From Maniola hyperantus (taxonomy: Eukaryota; Arthropoda; Insecta; Lepidoptera; Nymphalidae): DNA of 64,000 nt. The number at the start of each line of letters is the position of its first letter. Within the stretch, counting starts at the first letter, position 1. Shown here in pieces: positions 49,035 through 62,134 of this stretch. The stretch lies in assembly GCF_902806685.2 (NCBI RefSeq), contig NC_048560.1:2210492-2274491 (forward strand), written 5' to 3'. The notes below the pieces were generated by a model, which ran no database searches, was not told the DNA's origin, and saw only the letters and a list, made by a program, of their open reading frames with translations. The position numbers and the translations under genes are program-made.

Positions 49035-49660
49035 TGGTAAGAGGCTAAAACACCGCACGCGTAACGCACAGCTGCATAGTCTGAAAACCGCGTGGTGACT
49101 ACGTAAAACGTTGCAGTAGCGACAGCAACGCGACAGCAGTAGCAATGCGATCGTTCATTTGCTGTCTCTCTTCTTCTTGTTTTGCTTTGTGGCTATTCTG
49201 TCTCTCTCTAGCTGGACGTTTGATAGCAATGGTTGCGAGATTTACGCTCGTCGCAAGCCTGTCGCGAGATACGTAATCAGCCCGCCGGTCTTTTTTAAAA
49301 ACAACTCATACATTTTTGAATACAATAGGGGAATATGCATGTATTTTTTTATAATTTTAATTCACTTTTTACATTGTTATAACATAGTAAAAAATATTAT
49401 TAATATTGTTTCAAATACACAATTTTGTTTTAAAATAATATTTAAAATATAGCTAAAATTTGATCTGTTCTAACGCCGCCATTTTACGCGGGCTTTGAAT
49501 GACGTCACGATTCACGTTAGACACCTGTCACGTGACAGTATTGCCATAGATTAAAAATTTGAAAACGTGAATCGTGACGTCACGTTCCGTTTCGACCAAT
49601 GGTGATGCGTTTCGCAAATGTAAATTTCACTCGCTTATTTTGCACTTTTTAATAAATAAA
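49035..49660 (+). other. gek: Probable gek 3' UTR
   Basis: No coding frame. The first AATAAA is at 49651 (AATAAATAAA). Inverted GACGTCACGATTCACG / CGTGAATCGTGACGTC sits at 49501-49584. UTR extent is a guess. Confidence 0.35.
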
Positions 49661-52126
49661 TTATGCAATTAAAAATGAACTAAAAAAAATAATGGTTGCG
49701 ATTTAATGCACACGTATTGTTTCGGGAATTTTCCAGAAGTCAACTGGACACGTATTGGAAAATCGACATGTCCAGGTTCTACGCTTGCTTCTGTTAGTGC
49801 GGCGCACAGTGGCGTGACGTCACGCCACGCCACCACATGCCACGCCACGCCACGCCACGCCGTGTGGCGCGCCATACGGACGATAGCTTGATTACCATAC
49901 AGTGATATGTTATTATATATTAACGTACTATATAGTAGGACTATGTTATATTGTAACGTGTTATGTGACGCATTATTGTTAGATGTTTTAGCTGAATGAT
50001 AGTTCTATTATTTTTTTCATTTCATTTCATTTTTCAAACTGTCCATTGCCACTTCATCTTCGCAACCCGTTGAGCTATGTCGGTTACTCTAATCTCCTTA
50101 TATCTGATTTGATAACGTAGAGAAACTCCAAACTCTTTCCATCGTCCGCTGAGTGACTCTGAGCTTTCTTTTAAATGATAGGCTTTATTTATTAGAAATA
50201 GCTGATGAGATTTAGATTTTCAAAAATCCCGTGGGAACTCTTTGATTTTCCGGGATAAAAGTAATCTATGTCTCTCCAGGCCAACTATACCCATTGCAAA
50301 AATCACGTCGATGCGTTACTCCATTGTGGCATGATTGAAGGACAAACTAACAAACACACCCACTTTCACACTTATAATATGGGTAGTGATTCTAATATCA
50401 CTAAGACTAAATTCCGGCTTTGATTAAAAAAAAAATTAAATGTAATGAAATAAAATTCCAATAATAGTCAATTCATTGTAAATCTTGTAACTTATATGTT
50501 AAATTTTAATAAATAAAAAGTGAGGCTATAATTTATTCTAATTATTATAAAATAAATTTAATAATGGGGCCAATTCTCTTGTAGACAATCTCTAAACTAA
50601 ATTAACAGGTATATCCTTTTCCGCAAGCAACATTATGAAAGGGATAGCAATAGATTTAGATGTGTCATTTTAGTTTAGTTTAGAGATTGTGTACAAGAGA
50701 ATTGGCCACACTATTTATCTCAGATAGAACGTCTAACAAAGTGTAGTTAACGTGTTTTACACTTGTGAAATAATAGTGACGTTTAAAAATAATTCTTAAC
50801 TCAATATAGTTAAGGCGTTTTTTCCAAAACCATTTCTAACGCCAATCGACAAATAATATAGCATTAAGCATTCTTCCATTATTACAATTATACAATGATC
50901 TTTTTTTTATTTAATTAAATACGCGTATATAATTACTAAATTATTCTTTTGAATATTATTTTATACTCGGTATTTTTAATGCCTGTGTTTAATGTATTTT
51001 TTTAAATTATTGTAATCATCCTGATAAAATATATAAATGAAATAAATAATATTATTTGTATGTAATATTTGGTTCCTAATATAATATTAATTAAAATAAT
51101 ATATATTATTATAAATAAATAATACCTAATACAAAGTTTGCAATAGGTATAATGTTATACTAAAATAGATTCGCTTGGTATATAATACGGGATACCTTCC
51201 ATACGCGATAATAATACGTATATTATTATTATTAATAAATATTTAATATTTAAATTGATATTAGTAGTTAGATTGTACTAATATTGATAATATTCAAATA
51301 TTTAACCCGAAGTGGCTTTTAGGTCAATTAGTAATGTTCAAATAATTTACTATAATATTGCCTATTCGGTGTAACACATCTCTAAGGATTATTATTGATA
51401 GCATCATCATCATCATCGTGATCAATCACCGGCCAACTACTAAGAACGGATCTGCTCCTAGAATGAGAAGGGCTTAGGTCATAGTCTGTCACAATGGCCT
51501 CGTGCGGATTGGTAGGCATCTTCTAGGCAAGCGCGCTCCAACCTAGACCTCATCATTGCTTTTCTAAGCATGGTTGGCGAATTCCTTTTGATGCTTGCGC
51601 GAAAAATCGACAACTCACTGATGGCTGCGATCACTGTGACGATTGTGGACGATGATCGGCGACTACAAGCGAGTAAGCCCTCCACTCCACACGATCGTGC
51701 TCGTCTGTAGTAAATATATACAAGGAATAGGTGACTGACTGACTGACTGACTGATCTATCAACGCACAGCTCAAACTACTGGGCCGATCAGGCTGAAATT
51801 TGGCATGCAGATAGCTATTATGACGTAGGCATCCGCTAAGAATGGATTTTTGAAAATTCAACCCCTAAGTGGGTGAAATAGGTGTTTGAAATTTGTGTAG
51901 TCCACGCGGACGAAGTCGCGAGCATAAGCTAGTCGTATATAATTAATCGCCGATTGTGAAGAGGGGCCATTAGACATGTAGTTTGTACCACCGAATAGGC
52001 ACCAAAAAGTTTAGTTTTGCTTTACAGCTGTGTATAAAATATACGAAGTGCGCTTTTAGGTTCTTTGTACCGTCAATTACCGCCGATTAATCATTATTAT
52101 TATAACACAGTATATTAAAAAAACCT
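49661..52126. repeat. Intergenic repeats
   Basis: 49800-49870 CCACGCCACG simple repeat. 50042-50170 (minus) LINE tail. 50205-50390 (minus) Helitron-like. 50565-50708 MITE with 30-bp arms GGCCAATTCTCTTGTAGACA / GTACAAGAGAATTGGCC. 50860-51390 very AT-rich. 51398-51500 SINE-1 fragment. 51715-51935 (+) Helitron-like ending AAGCTAG. No gene supported. Confidence 0.55.
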
Positions 52127-52270
52127 TTATAGTCCGTACAAAATGACATCTCATGCGCCATTTTACCTCTATGGGTCCACTGTCATGTCAAAAGTATTTT
52201 TCACCTTTAAAATGAGGATTAAAATCGTACTTTTGACATGAAATTTTACACATAGTTCAAATGGCTCGTG
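52127..52270. mobile_element. Palindromic MITE (TGACATG / CATGTCA arms)
   Basis: Contains TATAGTCCGTACAAAATGAC, GCGCCATTTTACCTCTATGGG and GTCATGTCAAAAGTA / GTACTTTTGACATGA. A second copy is at 55022-55207. Confidence 0.6.
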
Positions 52271-52377
52271 AAAAGTTGTTTTTTATGCATTATAATATAT
52301 TATTATCTTTAGTTATATTCTTCAATCAATAATGTATAAGATATGCTGTCTCTTAATATCGAAAATAACTGCTCAAT

Positions 52378-52414
52378 TTGTACAGCTGGTTCATTGAATG
52401 AACCAGCTGTACAA
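52378..52414. repeat. Perfect 37-bp palindrome
   Basis: TTGTACAGCTGGTTCATT, one G, then its exact reverse complement. Each arm contains the E-box CAGCTG. Confidence 0.95.
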
Positions 52415-52834
52415 TTCATTGCTACAATTTCAATCCGGTATTTAACAACTAGTCAAATTGGTAACTTTTTATATCAAATGTCAATACGTGCGCTTAATAT
52501 GTCAACTTCTATGAAATACTGGTATGTGACGTCACAATCATTTGACGGGTTTTTTTAGTTTAATCGATAATTTAGAATGGTTATCACGTTTAATCGATAA
52601 TTTAGAATGGTTATCACACTCCCCATTTTTGCTCTATGAGTCAAAAGTACGGTTTGCCCTTAAACATTTAAACCTTTATTCAATTTTTTACAATAGTAAG
52701 ATACAATAGTAGGTAATATTTTACAGTACAAGTAATATTCATAATTTTTTCGACGTTTTATAAGTTAAAAATTCTTTAATAGTAGAAAGAGTAATCCAAT
52801 AGCCACTAACTCAGAGTTACTTAGAATAAGAACT

Positions 52835-54200
52835 AAAATTCGTAACTATACCCATACCAAAAATATCGTCGATCCGTTGCTCTGTTGCAACGTGATTGAA
52901 GGACAAACAAACACACTTTGTCATTTATAATATGGGTTAAGTAGTGACTACTGTTTCTGCTGTTAACATAATTAAACTCGACTTACGAAATAACGGACCA
53001 TAAGCGCACGGAACTGACTTTATCTATTAGATAGCATATCTAGTACTTTAATGATCGAACATATTTTTTCTCATGACAATGGTATTGCAATATTATATTA
53101 ATATTCTAATTTTAAATATTGGCATAATTATTATTATTTAAATTACTATCCACATGTTTGTAACGTCCTATTTTATAATAGTAATATATTATATAATTAT
53201 AAATTGTGTATAAAACTAGGTTAAACTTTTTTATTATATTGAAACTTATGATATTATGGCTGTTTAGAAAATTTAATTACAATAAAAAACATGAATTGAA
53301 ATATGTAGTGGAAATCTAAATAATTCAAGCGCGCATAAACTCGATATGAAATGGTGTGTTTAATTTAAAATTGTTTGCTGTTATTCAAAATTTTCCATAG
53401 GTATAAATGATTCAAGAGACAGACAAACAAATCTTTTCTATATGCATCATCCAGGCAGTTGTGCCACCGCCGAAGAGGAAGCGGCTATACTCTGTCCACG
53501 GAGAGAAGTTAATATAGGGCACTCTCTGTTGCGTAATCCCATGCAAATGACAGAGACAAAAAACTCAGTCGGCGTGAACCATTTTGAGAATTTCAATTAC
53601 TTACTAATTACTAGCCAGACTTTGATGTATAAATAATATTAATAAATGACACTGCCAAATGTAGTTTTGTTATGTGTGCTGATTTGAGCAGTTTTTTTCG
53701 TTTTTTTTTTTTTTAAATGAAGTGACCAATTTTACGTAATGACCATGAAGTTAGAAGTAATGGAGAGTTCACTTCCAATACTTGAAAGCAAGCGCATATT
53801 TATCGCTATCCCACTTCGACTAACCAATTAGAGCGAGAGATCGGACCCGCTCGGCAGTCTCTTATTTATCTACAGTACAGCGGCAGAAAGTAATGTACCT
53901 CGACCTTTAGAAGGAGATAGCAGGTTTGTAGAGCGTTGAGACCGACAAAGCGTCATATAGGTATGAGTGACAGACACAACGCTCTACAAAGCCGAAATGT
54001 CGTTCTAAAGGCCGATGTACATTACTTTCTGTCGCGTACTGTATGTGAATTCTATATGAAACGTGTTCTTTTATTAAGATTTATTAATACCTATTTATGT
54101 AAATTTCTTTTTACAATTTAGCCTAAACTATCGATTTATATTTGTATTTGAAAATTGTGTCGACTAAACGACTATTTAGTATTCCGAGATGTTTTTTTTA
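52835..54200. repeat. Intergenic: Helitron fragment and MITE-B
   Basis: 52835-52940 (minus) Helitron-like fragment. 53500-53600 inverted piece of the ATTGGTTGG repeat. 53873-54042 MITE-B, TA|CAGTACAGCGGC ... GTCGCGTACTG|TA. Other parts AT-rich. Confidence 0.6.
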
Positions 54201-54202
54201 AA

Positions 54203-54366
54203 ATGAATATTAGCCATGTTAAATGACTAATATTCCCCTTTCCTCTCCAAACAAGCGTCAGACTTGTGCTAGGAGTAGGTACGACAATAATGCAACGGGC
54301 GGGGTTTGAACCGTCGACCTTTCGGTTTTCAGTCCACTCCTTTACCGGTTGAGCTATTGAGGCTCT
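54203..54366 (-). repeat. SINE-2
   Basis: Complete minus-strand copy; tRNA-Phe-like head at right, ATATTAGCC tail at left. Confidence 0.75.
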
Positions 54367-54596
54367 GATATGATGTCACATATGTGCTTATAGTTCTTGC
54401 AATTCACGAAGGCGAGTGGACTTTACTTGTGGTTACGTCGTATACACGGACATTGTGTAAGTGTGCGTCCACATCGGACCAATCAGTCGCGAGCAAGCGC
54501 TCGCAAACGCACACATTTAGTGTACCTTACTTATACCGATACAACTTACACACAAACATCAGCCACTCGCCCTCGTGATTTTTTTTTTTATCCAGA

Positions 54597-54695
54597 TACA
54601 AGTTAGCCCTTGACTGCAATCTCACCTGGTGGTAAGTGATGATGCAGTCTAAGATGATAGCGGGCTAACTTGGAAGGGCTATACTATACCTTCTT
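54597..54695 (-). repeat. SINE-3 tail fragment
   Basis: ATACAAGTTAGCCC, CTGGTGGTAAGTGATGATGC. Same tail at 61055-61170 and in the full copy at 62525-62812. Confidence 0.65.
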
Positions 54696-55216
54696 CTTCT
54701 TCTTCTTCGCTCTGGGCTGGTTTCCGCACTTAAACGTTTCCGTCTGTTGTGCGTGCATTGCCCCTCCCCGCCGAAGTCTTCACTCCAGCCATCCAAGCTC
54801 GCTCCAGAAGCCAAATAGACCGTATACTATACCTGTCTTCGGGTCTAAAACCGTGTCCCCCTTCCTGGGTTCCATCTCAGCTTTAACGCAGACTACCGTG
54901 TTTTATCTTAACCCGAATTTTATTCAACTGCGGTCGTCTGAAGACGGTGAAAATTGTACGTATGCTTAAGTAGGTTTTTTCCTTTTCTCCGACAAAAATC
55001 GTATTGGGTCAGCCAAAGTTGGTAACACTTGCCTATATAGTCCGTACAAAATTACTCCGCCAATGCGCCATTTTAACTCTATGGGTCAACTGTCATGTCA
55101 AAACTACGGTTCACCTTAAAATAAGGACTAAAAATTGTACTATTGACATGAAATTTGACACAAACGTTAAAATGGCGCGTGAGGAGTTAAATTTTACGCG
55201 TTATACTCCGGATATA

Positions 55217-55567
55217 TACAGGGTGTAACTAGAACGCTGGCAAAAACGAAGACAAGTGATAGTACTGATGATTACTGATATGATAGCATTAAAAAAATCG
55301 CGAAAAAATAAATAAAAAAATCCTATTATTTTGTAAAACTTTACGATATATTGCAAATAAAACATCTGACTGACGCCAGAAGTCAACGAACGCTAAGTTA
55401 GTAGGTCACTCGGAGTCAATGCCGCGTCGTAAGTGGGGTATTGACCCGAGTTTTGCTCGCTATATGCGCATTGCGGGTTTGAAAAATACGAAATCCAAAA
55501 TGAGGCAGATGGTTACTGGTATTGAATACGCTAAGTTTTTGATAGCGTTCTGGTTACACCCTGTAAT
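55217..55567. mobile_element. TIR element with CAGGGTGTAAC ends
   Basis: TACAGGGTGTAACTAGAACGC and GCGTTCTGGTTACACCCTGTA are inverted. The inside includes GACTCCGAGTGACC-type sequence also at 3425-3615. End fragments are scattered in gek introns 3, 15 and 21. Confidence 0.65.
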
Positions 55568-55874
55568 AATATTTTGCCGGACCGTCATTATTATCGGTCG
55601 TGTGTGATAGACATTGCATTAATATTCAAATATAAATATAATTTCCGTAGCATGAATTATTTTAGAATTACTCTTAGCACCATGTTTTACTCCTTAAGTG
55701 TAAACTTTTATACTTTTTTCATACAAATCTCATTGCGATTGTGAATTTTTTTATTGTAAGTAGTGCGGGCTTAATATTCGACTTTGTCTAATGTTGTGAT
55801 AATTAAATCAAAGAATAATTTAGTTAAGTAAAATATGACAAGCTAAAGTACTATGTAGTGTACGTGGATACGGA

Positions 55875-56233
55875 AGTGTTCAGAATAAACGCGGCCGCCT
55901 CGGGAATATACGGCCGTGTTAAGAAGGTCACCACCATATTATGGTCCTTCGAGCCGGAACTAGTTATCATATAGTGACGCCAAGTGCCCTGTGCTTGATG
56001 ATGAGGGATATCTGGGCGTCCAATGATAACTAGTGAACTTTACACACCATTTATTAGAGAACAAAATTAACCTTTCAACAAACTCGTCTGACAATCACCT
56101 ATTATTTTCGAGTTATGTAATTGCGCGGTCCATTATTCGTACGTGGTCGCGTAATACGCGAGCCGTCGGCACCGCGCGACCTTCTTAACACGGCCGTATA
56201 TACCCGAGGCGGCCTCGGTTATCCTGAACAGAG
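55875..56233. mobile_element. Element with about 55-bp inverted ends, TGTTCAG...CTGAACA
   Basis: TGTTCAGAATAAACGCGGCCGCCTCGGG and CCCGAGGCGGCCTCGGTTATCCTGAACA are inverted. The inside has TGGTCCTTCGAGCCGGAAC, a phrase often seen in BEL/Pao-type LTR elements, so it may derive from an LTR. A diverged relative is at 6020-6450. Confidence 0.5.
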
Positions 56234-56451
56234 GGATTTTTGATAACAACTTGAACTAACTAAACTTTATTTACTTTGAAGTTTGTTGTGTTGTTGACCC
56301 AACACGCTCGGCCGATTTGCCAATTTGCGAACGCGTTCAAACGTTGGCCGGCACTCGCCGAATACGTTGGGCCAACGTGAAATAGGGGCTTTACAAGGAT
56401 GATTAAATCGAATGATATGACTTAAAATATCGTTGAGATATAAAAACAAAA

Positions 56452-56745
56452 TGGCACCGATTCCGTTGTCTTTCTCTAAACTTAATTTAGAGTATCTGCA
56501 TTCTGCATCCTTTTCTTTTTAACAATGCTAAAAAAGGGCAGAACATGACTTTCACATTTAAAGACTCTAAATTTTAGTGCATGCTACAAATTTAAACAGT
56601 AAGCTCGTGACTGTGCGCTAAAATCACGGGTTTTAACATCTAAAAATTAAATTTAAAACTGTCAAACTGCGCCTGTCCTTTTCATATTACATTAGTAAGA
56701 AGAGCATGCGAATACTCTAAAATTAGGTTGTGCTCAGAATCAGTA
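56452..56745 (+). mobile_element. MITE-C copy
   Basis: GGCACCGATTCCGTTGTC ... GTGCTCAGAATCAGTACC. Confidence 0.65.
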
Positions 56746-59700
56746 CCAATAGGTACCTAATGTTCCAAAATTAGACTAAGTCGAATTAAATCGCCCATGA
56801 GTAAGTAGGTAATATTATAATGATTTTTAACGATCTAGTCTTTTTCGTTTGTTTATTTTAATTTTGTGACCGTAAAATAATAAAATAAAATGTATTCTTA
56901 TTTTAAGATTTTAATTAATTATCATGTTAATTTAAGTAGTAGTGAAATGAGATTTTAGATTAACAATTGTTTTATATTATTCAATATGTACCCTTTTGAT
57001 TATTATTATTATTATGCTGCTCATTCGATTGTGCACAAAAATAAATTAAATAACTTTTTTGTTTAAAACAATAGATTATGCCGTCTTTTTCCATAAAGAA
57101 AGTACTCTAAAGGTACAGGCTACAGGGTTCGAACAGAACTGACAAAACAAAAGGTGTTAGTTTTAATGATAACAATTACGTGCCGAGAGGTTTCTGTATT
57201 TTTTATTTAACCCTGTATAGCGCACTTTGTCTTTCCTCAGACTTTACTAAAGCGAGGTTTAGATTAGCAACAAAACTTGCAGAAGTTGACTTTCCCAAGC
57301 TATTTCTACCGTGTAAACAATCACTTCCGTAAGTTTTGTAACATGCTGGACTTGCCGCAAGTCACAAATGTATGTACATGTACAATATTGCTCGTAGTGT
57401 AAACAATTCTGCAAGTACTCACGGAATAACTTGCAAGAAGTTCTTGCTAGTCTAAAGAGGTTTAAGCGAGGGCTTTAGAGTTAAAACGAGACAGAGTTTA
57501 AGTCTGACATAAGTCTGTCTCGTTAACTCTGAGTAAAGTCTGAGCAAACTCAAAGTAAGCCTAAATCCTGTCAATGTCATCCTTGATTCTGAGCTAAAAT
57601 TTGTTTAGTTTGTTTTTTGTACAACTGAATGACCATCACAAGGCGCTTCTGTCAAGCTTCGTTTTTTTAGTGTATAAATTATAATTTATACATAATAATT
57701 ATATAAAAAGTGCGCATCCAAAGATCTGTATAATTATTTATCGTCGAGAGTGTAGTACCTACCTATGTAATAAATAATAATAATTAGTGAATAATAAGGT
57801 TCTTGATTTTATTGTTAAAAAAAGCGTGTACCAGAAAGAACTGAATCGTATAAATAATGTGAATAATTTTAATAAATATTGTAATACTGAATATTGATAA
57901 ATATGAAAACGATATTCGGGAAATTTTAAACAGTGTTATGCAATATAATTAATTATGTATCCTAATCGAATAAATAATAATCCTTTATAATTTAAATAAA
58001 ATATCTTGGTTTGTTTTATGAATTTTTAAAAATATTTTGAGTTTTATGGTACACAGTTTTAATTTAGAACAATTCATCCATTTTTCAAAAACCAAATCGG
58101 TAACCAATTGGCGATAAGTAAAACCTAATAATGAGAGAAATCAAAATTTGTTAAATAGATTTAAGAAATAAGAGACATATTATGTATTTGTTAAAAAGTA
58201 TATAGTTCCGATTTAGGACATACAATGTTAGTGTAGCCGTTCAGTAGTGTGACTGTCTAAAAAACAAGATGTTGGTAAATGGGGAACTGAGGCCCTGAAT
58301 ACTTTATTCCGATGAGGGACTCAGGGCCTTCGTTTGGCATGAATGACTCTGGCCCCTAACTGTTAGGGGCCTTTTCAGAATAACCACCTTACTAAAATGT
58401 CAATTGTGGGCTTTCTGAGGCCTTCATAATAAAGACCGGAGCCGGCGAAAGTGGCCACCTCGCTTTTAATTTGTATGCGAAATATCGTGCGGTTCACTAA
58501 TTATTATAAAAAAATATCATGTTATAAAGACAGTCCTTTACTGATTGGATGCCGTTAGACGTAGATTTTGCTAAAGTTTGAAATCTATATAGGAATATAA
58601 GTCCTTTACATTTTATATACGTCGATTGTATTTGAAAATTGTATACTTAATAATGGAAATACTTTAACCACGCGGAAGATGATACGAAGAGAATAAAATT
58701 AACATGGACAGACCAATTTTCACTCTTGGTTTTATCTTCTATTATGACAAATTATTCACAAAGTATTAATCTTGTTCGATAATTGGTTATACGTTATATT
58801 GGAAATTGAACCTATTTGCTTGCATTATTAATTCTGGAGGTAATTCTTAATTTTAAAAACACAATTTCAAATTTTATTGTAGTCCTCTTTGTATCTGTCT
58901 AGGCTGTGTTTGTTGCCAGGCCCCCTTTAGTCTTTAGGGCCTTCAGCTTCAAGGGGCCCCGGTATCACCTCCATAATAATTCTGCTTTAAATTAAACAAT
59001 GTTAATACATTCTACTATCATCTTTATTATTATTTACGTCAAAAATAGAAGAGTAAAAAAAGATAAAAACCGCGAATTTAAAGTACATGTCATTAAGGTC
59101 CATTTTCGTCCATAACATAATGATACATTTAATTGTAAGGACCTTATACACTTTTGTACAGGTTTCGTAAAGAAATTCTATGCAATTAACACTTTTTACA
59201 AGCTCTTAAAGATCTGTCCTTAAGCTCAAGATATATTGGTGCAGAGACGAGAGAAGTGATGCGACGCGTATTATATAATACACTAAGTATACGAAATTCA
59301 ATACCTTGAAAAACAACTGAAAAAACCTAGATTCTAAATCCAATTTCCATTAAGTATTTATTTATTTACTATATTATAAGTATTGATTTGTAATCGAAAT
59401 CCGTACAAAAATGTAAAGGTCCCTCAGACGCTTGTCAAAGTATTACACAGTTACTGAAATATATATACCTTTTCATATGCTTGCAAAACTAATAAATACA
59501 CGTCATAATAATAGTATATAATGTATTGATTTACTGCACATAGATAAGATTATTTAAACTATGACAAATGTTTACGTTGCAAAATGTAGATGGTAAATTT
59601 TGTTATACACAAAACTTTTCTTGATTAAAATTGGGAACTAAAAATGTATTACTATATGTAATATGTGTGTTGTAACATAAAATAATAGACACAAACGCTA

Positions 59701-60715
59701 CGGGCCTTCGCACATTAGAGAACGGGATTTTTAATTATAATTTTAAGTAATCTCTTTTGGCCTTCTGTTATACCTAGATTTAAATTTAAATAATAATTAT
59801 GTATTTACGCTGTTGATTACTTTCAAATAAACAAAATAAAATATAATAAAATAAAATCAATTGAATTTAATATTTATCCAATAGAAATAAGGTACATATT
59901 TCAATACTCGGTTACCTCTGAGCATCGCAGCTCAGTTTTCTCTGGAGCACCGAGCATTGAAATAGGCATATTTTATTTCGATTGTATAAATGTTAAATTA
60001 AATTGATAAAATTAAAATCCTCTGCTGCCCCGTCCTCCAATGTGCGCAGGCCCTAAGTTGCTGTTTTATACTATTAATTTGTAGTATAGACAAAGGACGC
60101 TCTTAAGCATAAAGACTCCTTAAGAACATTTGCGTACTACGACATTTTTACGCGCGTCATAAGCGTTACAGCTGGATTAATCTAACATAAACAAGTACTT
60201 CGTTATCAATTGGATTTATGAACATATGCTAATGCTAACAAGTAGAGGGCTTTTAATTGCTCTAAAATAATTTGAAGTCTTGTGTATAACAGAATAATAA
60301 AGCTGTGCGAACATCTTCGTGTGTTGTATTGTAATTTGGGATAACAACCGACCAATCGGAGCGCGTCTCGACAAATAATAGTGTGTAGGTCTTATATATG
60401 ACTCTGATCACTTTCTGTTGCGTCACGATCCGGACAAAGGGAATGTGTTTGTACCCTAAGTAAAAAATGTGTTGCATGAGAATTAGCACTATACTTTATT
60501 GCAATTTGCTGACAACTTAGTTATAAAATCATCTTTCCTTGTATCTAGCCCATGTAGCCGCAATTATTATTATTTATATGTAAATCTAAATTATTGACTA
60601 ATATTGTATTATTGCAATTACGCGAAATTATCTCAATACTATAACTTAAAAATAATTATTTCATGTAAATATCTGAATAAAGAAAATGGAATTACTTTTT
60701 CGTTTTATTTTATGT
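56746..60715. other. AT-rich intergenic DNA
   Basis: 57455-57562 is an AACGAGACAGA palindrome and 58265-58400 has GGGGCC-type inverted blocks (GAACTGAGGCCCTGA / TCAGGGCC). I see no gene or RNA in the remaining sequence. Confidence 0.45.
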
Positions 60716-60870
60716 ATAGTCAACGACAGGTCGAGATGGCAATCGGGGTGGGGACGCCCCGCACAGCCCCCACGCTAACCAGGTGCGGGCGAGCGCGAGT
60801 GGCGTGCGGGTGTACGGGACGTCCTCCCACCTCATACCCCTATTGCCATCTCGACCTGTCGCGTACTATT
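60716..60870. mobile_element. Palindromic MITE-A
   Basis: TAGTCAACGACAGGTCGAGATGGCAATCGGGG ... CCATCTCGACCTGTCGCGTACTA, GC-rich centre. Confidence 0.75.
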
Positions 60871-61231
60871 GTTATACTTCTGCACAATACTTTTTCATGT
60901 AACTGCGCAACGTCATCTGTATGTATCGACTCGAGTGTCATATGGCGTGTCCATCAAGTCAATATTATTCTTGTTTCCCTTGGACCGATTTTGATGATTC
61001 TTATAATAATAGGATTGTCTCAATCTTCCAAGTCCACTTAGATCAAGGGCCCCACTAGGTCGACTGCAATCTCACTTGGTGGTAAGTGATGATGCAGTCG
61101 AAGATGGAAAGGGCTAACCTGGAAGGGGTATGGCAGTTTTTATTATATGCCCCTTTGGTTTCTACGCGGCATCGTACCGAAACGCTCACTTGGCGGCACG
61201 GCTTTGCCGTTAGAGATTGTTAAGCTTTAAG

Positions 61232-61345
61232 GGTGTCTGGCAGAGAGTTGAAACGACAACGTTGTCTGGCAGAGAGTTGCCACGACAACGTTGTCTGGCA
61301 GAGAGTTGCCACGACAACGTTGTCTGGCAATGCATGCCGTGATTT
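61232..61345. repeat. 29-bp tandem hairpin repeat, 3-4 units
   Basis: GTTGTCTGGCAGAGAGTTGC then CACGACAAC repeats at 61232, 61261, 61290 and 61319. GTTGTC...GACAAC closes each unit as a stem. The end GTCTGGCAATGCATGCCGTGA resembles 31785-31805. Confidence 0.85.
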
Positions 61346-61375
61346 TTAATACTATTCCGAAGATTTTAAAACAAC

Positions 61376-61695
61376 TAGCTGATGCCCGCGACTTCGTCCG
61401 CATGGAATTAGTATTCACGCGGACTCTTCAACTATCTATTCAACTATACCCACTATACTAATAATGGGTAAAGTTGAAGACCTGGAGAGTAACATAGGCC
61501 CGAAAACCCCGGAGTTCTCGCAGGGTTTTTAAAAACCTAAATTCACGTAGACGAAATCGCGGGCATCAACTAGTGACTAATATTCCCCTTTCCCCTCTCC
61601 AACTAAGCGTAAAGCTTGTTCTAGGAGTAGGTGCAAGAATAGTGCAACCGGTGAGGTTTGAACCACCGACCTTTCAGAATTCAGTGGCTGAGGCT
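61376..61695. repeat. Head-to-head Helitron-like fragments and SINE-2
   Basis: 61376-61414 (minus) and 61450-61571 (+) are Helitron-like pieces pointing apart. 61574-61695 (minus) is a degraded SINE-2. Confidence 0.55.
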
Positions 61696-62134
61696 TAAAT
61701 TGTTAAAACTGAAAAATTGAAACAAATATTTACAAATTGAATTTATTTCTTGTAATCAGACTTCTTTTTAGAACTTCTTTTGTCTGGATATAACATTTAA
61801 CATACACTTTGTACACATTCTTTAGCAAATTATACTTAGGTAGAAGTAACAGCGATTACACACTACACTTCCGTCATCCGTGAGAATACCGATTATCTAC
61901 GACATAATGTCATAAGCTCCCATACAAAACAAAAAGGAACGTATTTTCACGGACTCGGATCGGATAAGTGCGTAACGGTCGTAAAAGGTTTAACAATATC
62001 CGATTCATAAGAATCGTTTTTAATTTTATCCGCTGTAAGGGTACAATCGATAAATACCGTATACCGGTCTCAATATAACTTTATCCGTGTTCACACGGCA
62101 ATAAAATTATTGACGAGATCAGCCCACCGATTGT

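Noticed and set aside
48408..48668. Minus-strand 86-codon hydrophobic ORF in intron 37
   Set aside because: AT-rich sequence with no recognisable motif; likely chance.
53442..53636. Possible small gene downstream of gek
   Set aside because: It overlaps an interspersed repeat (AATGACAGAGACAAA block) found several times in the window.
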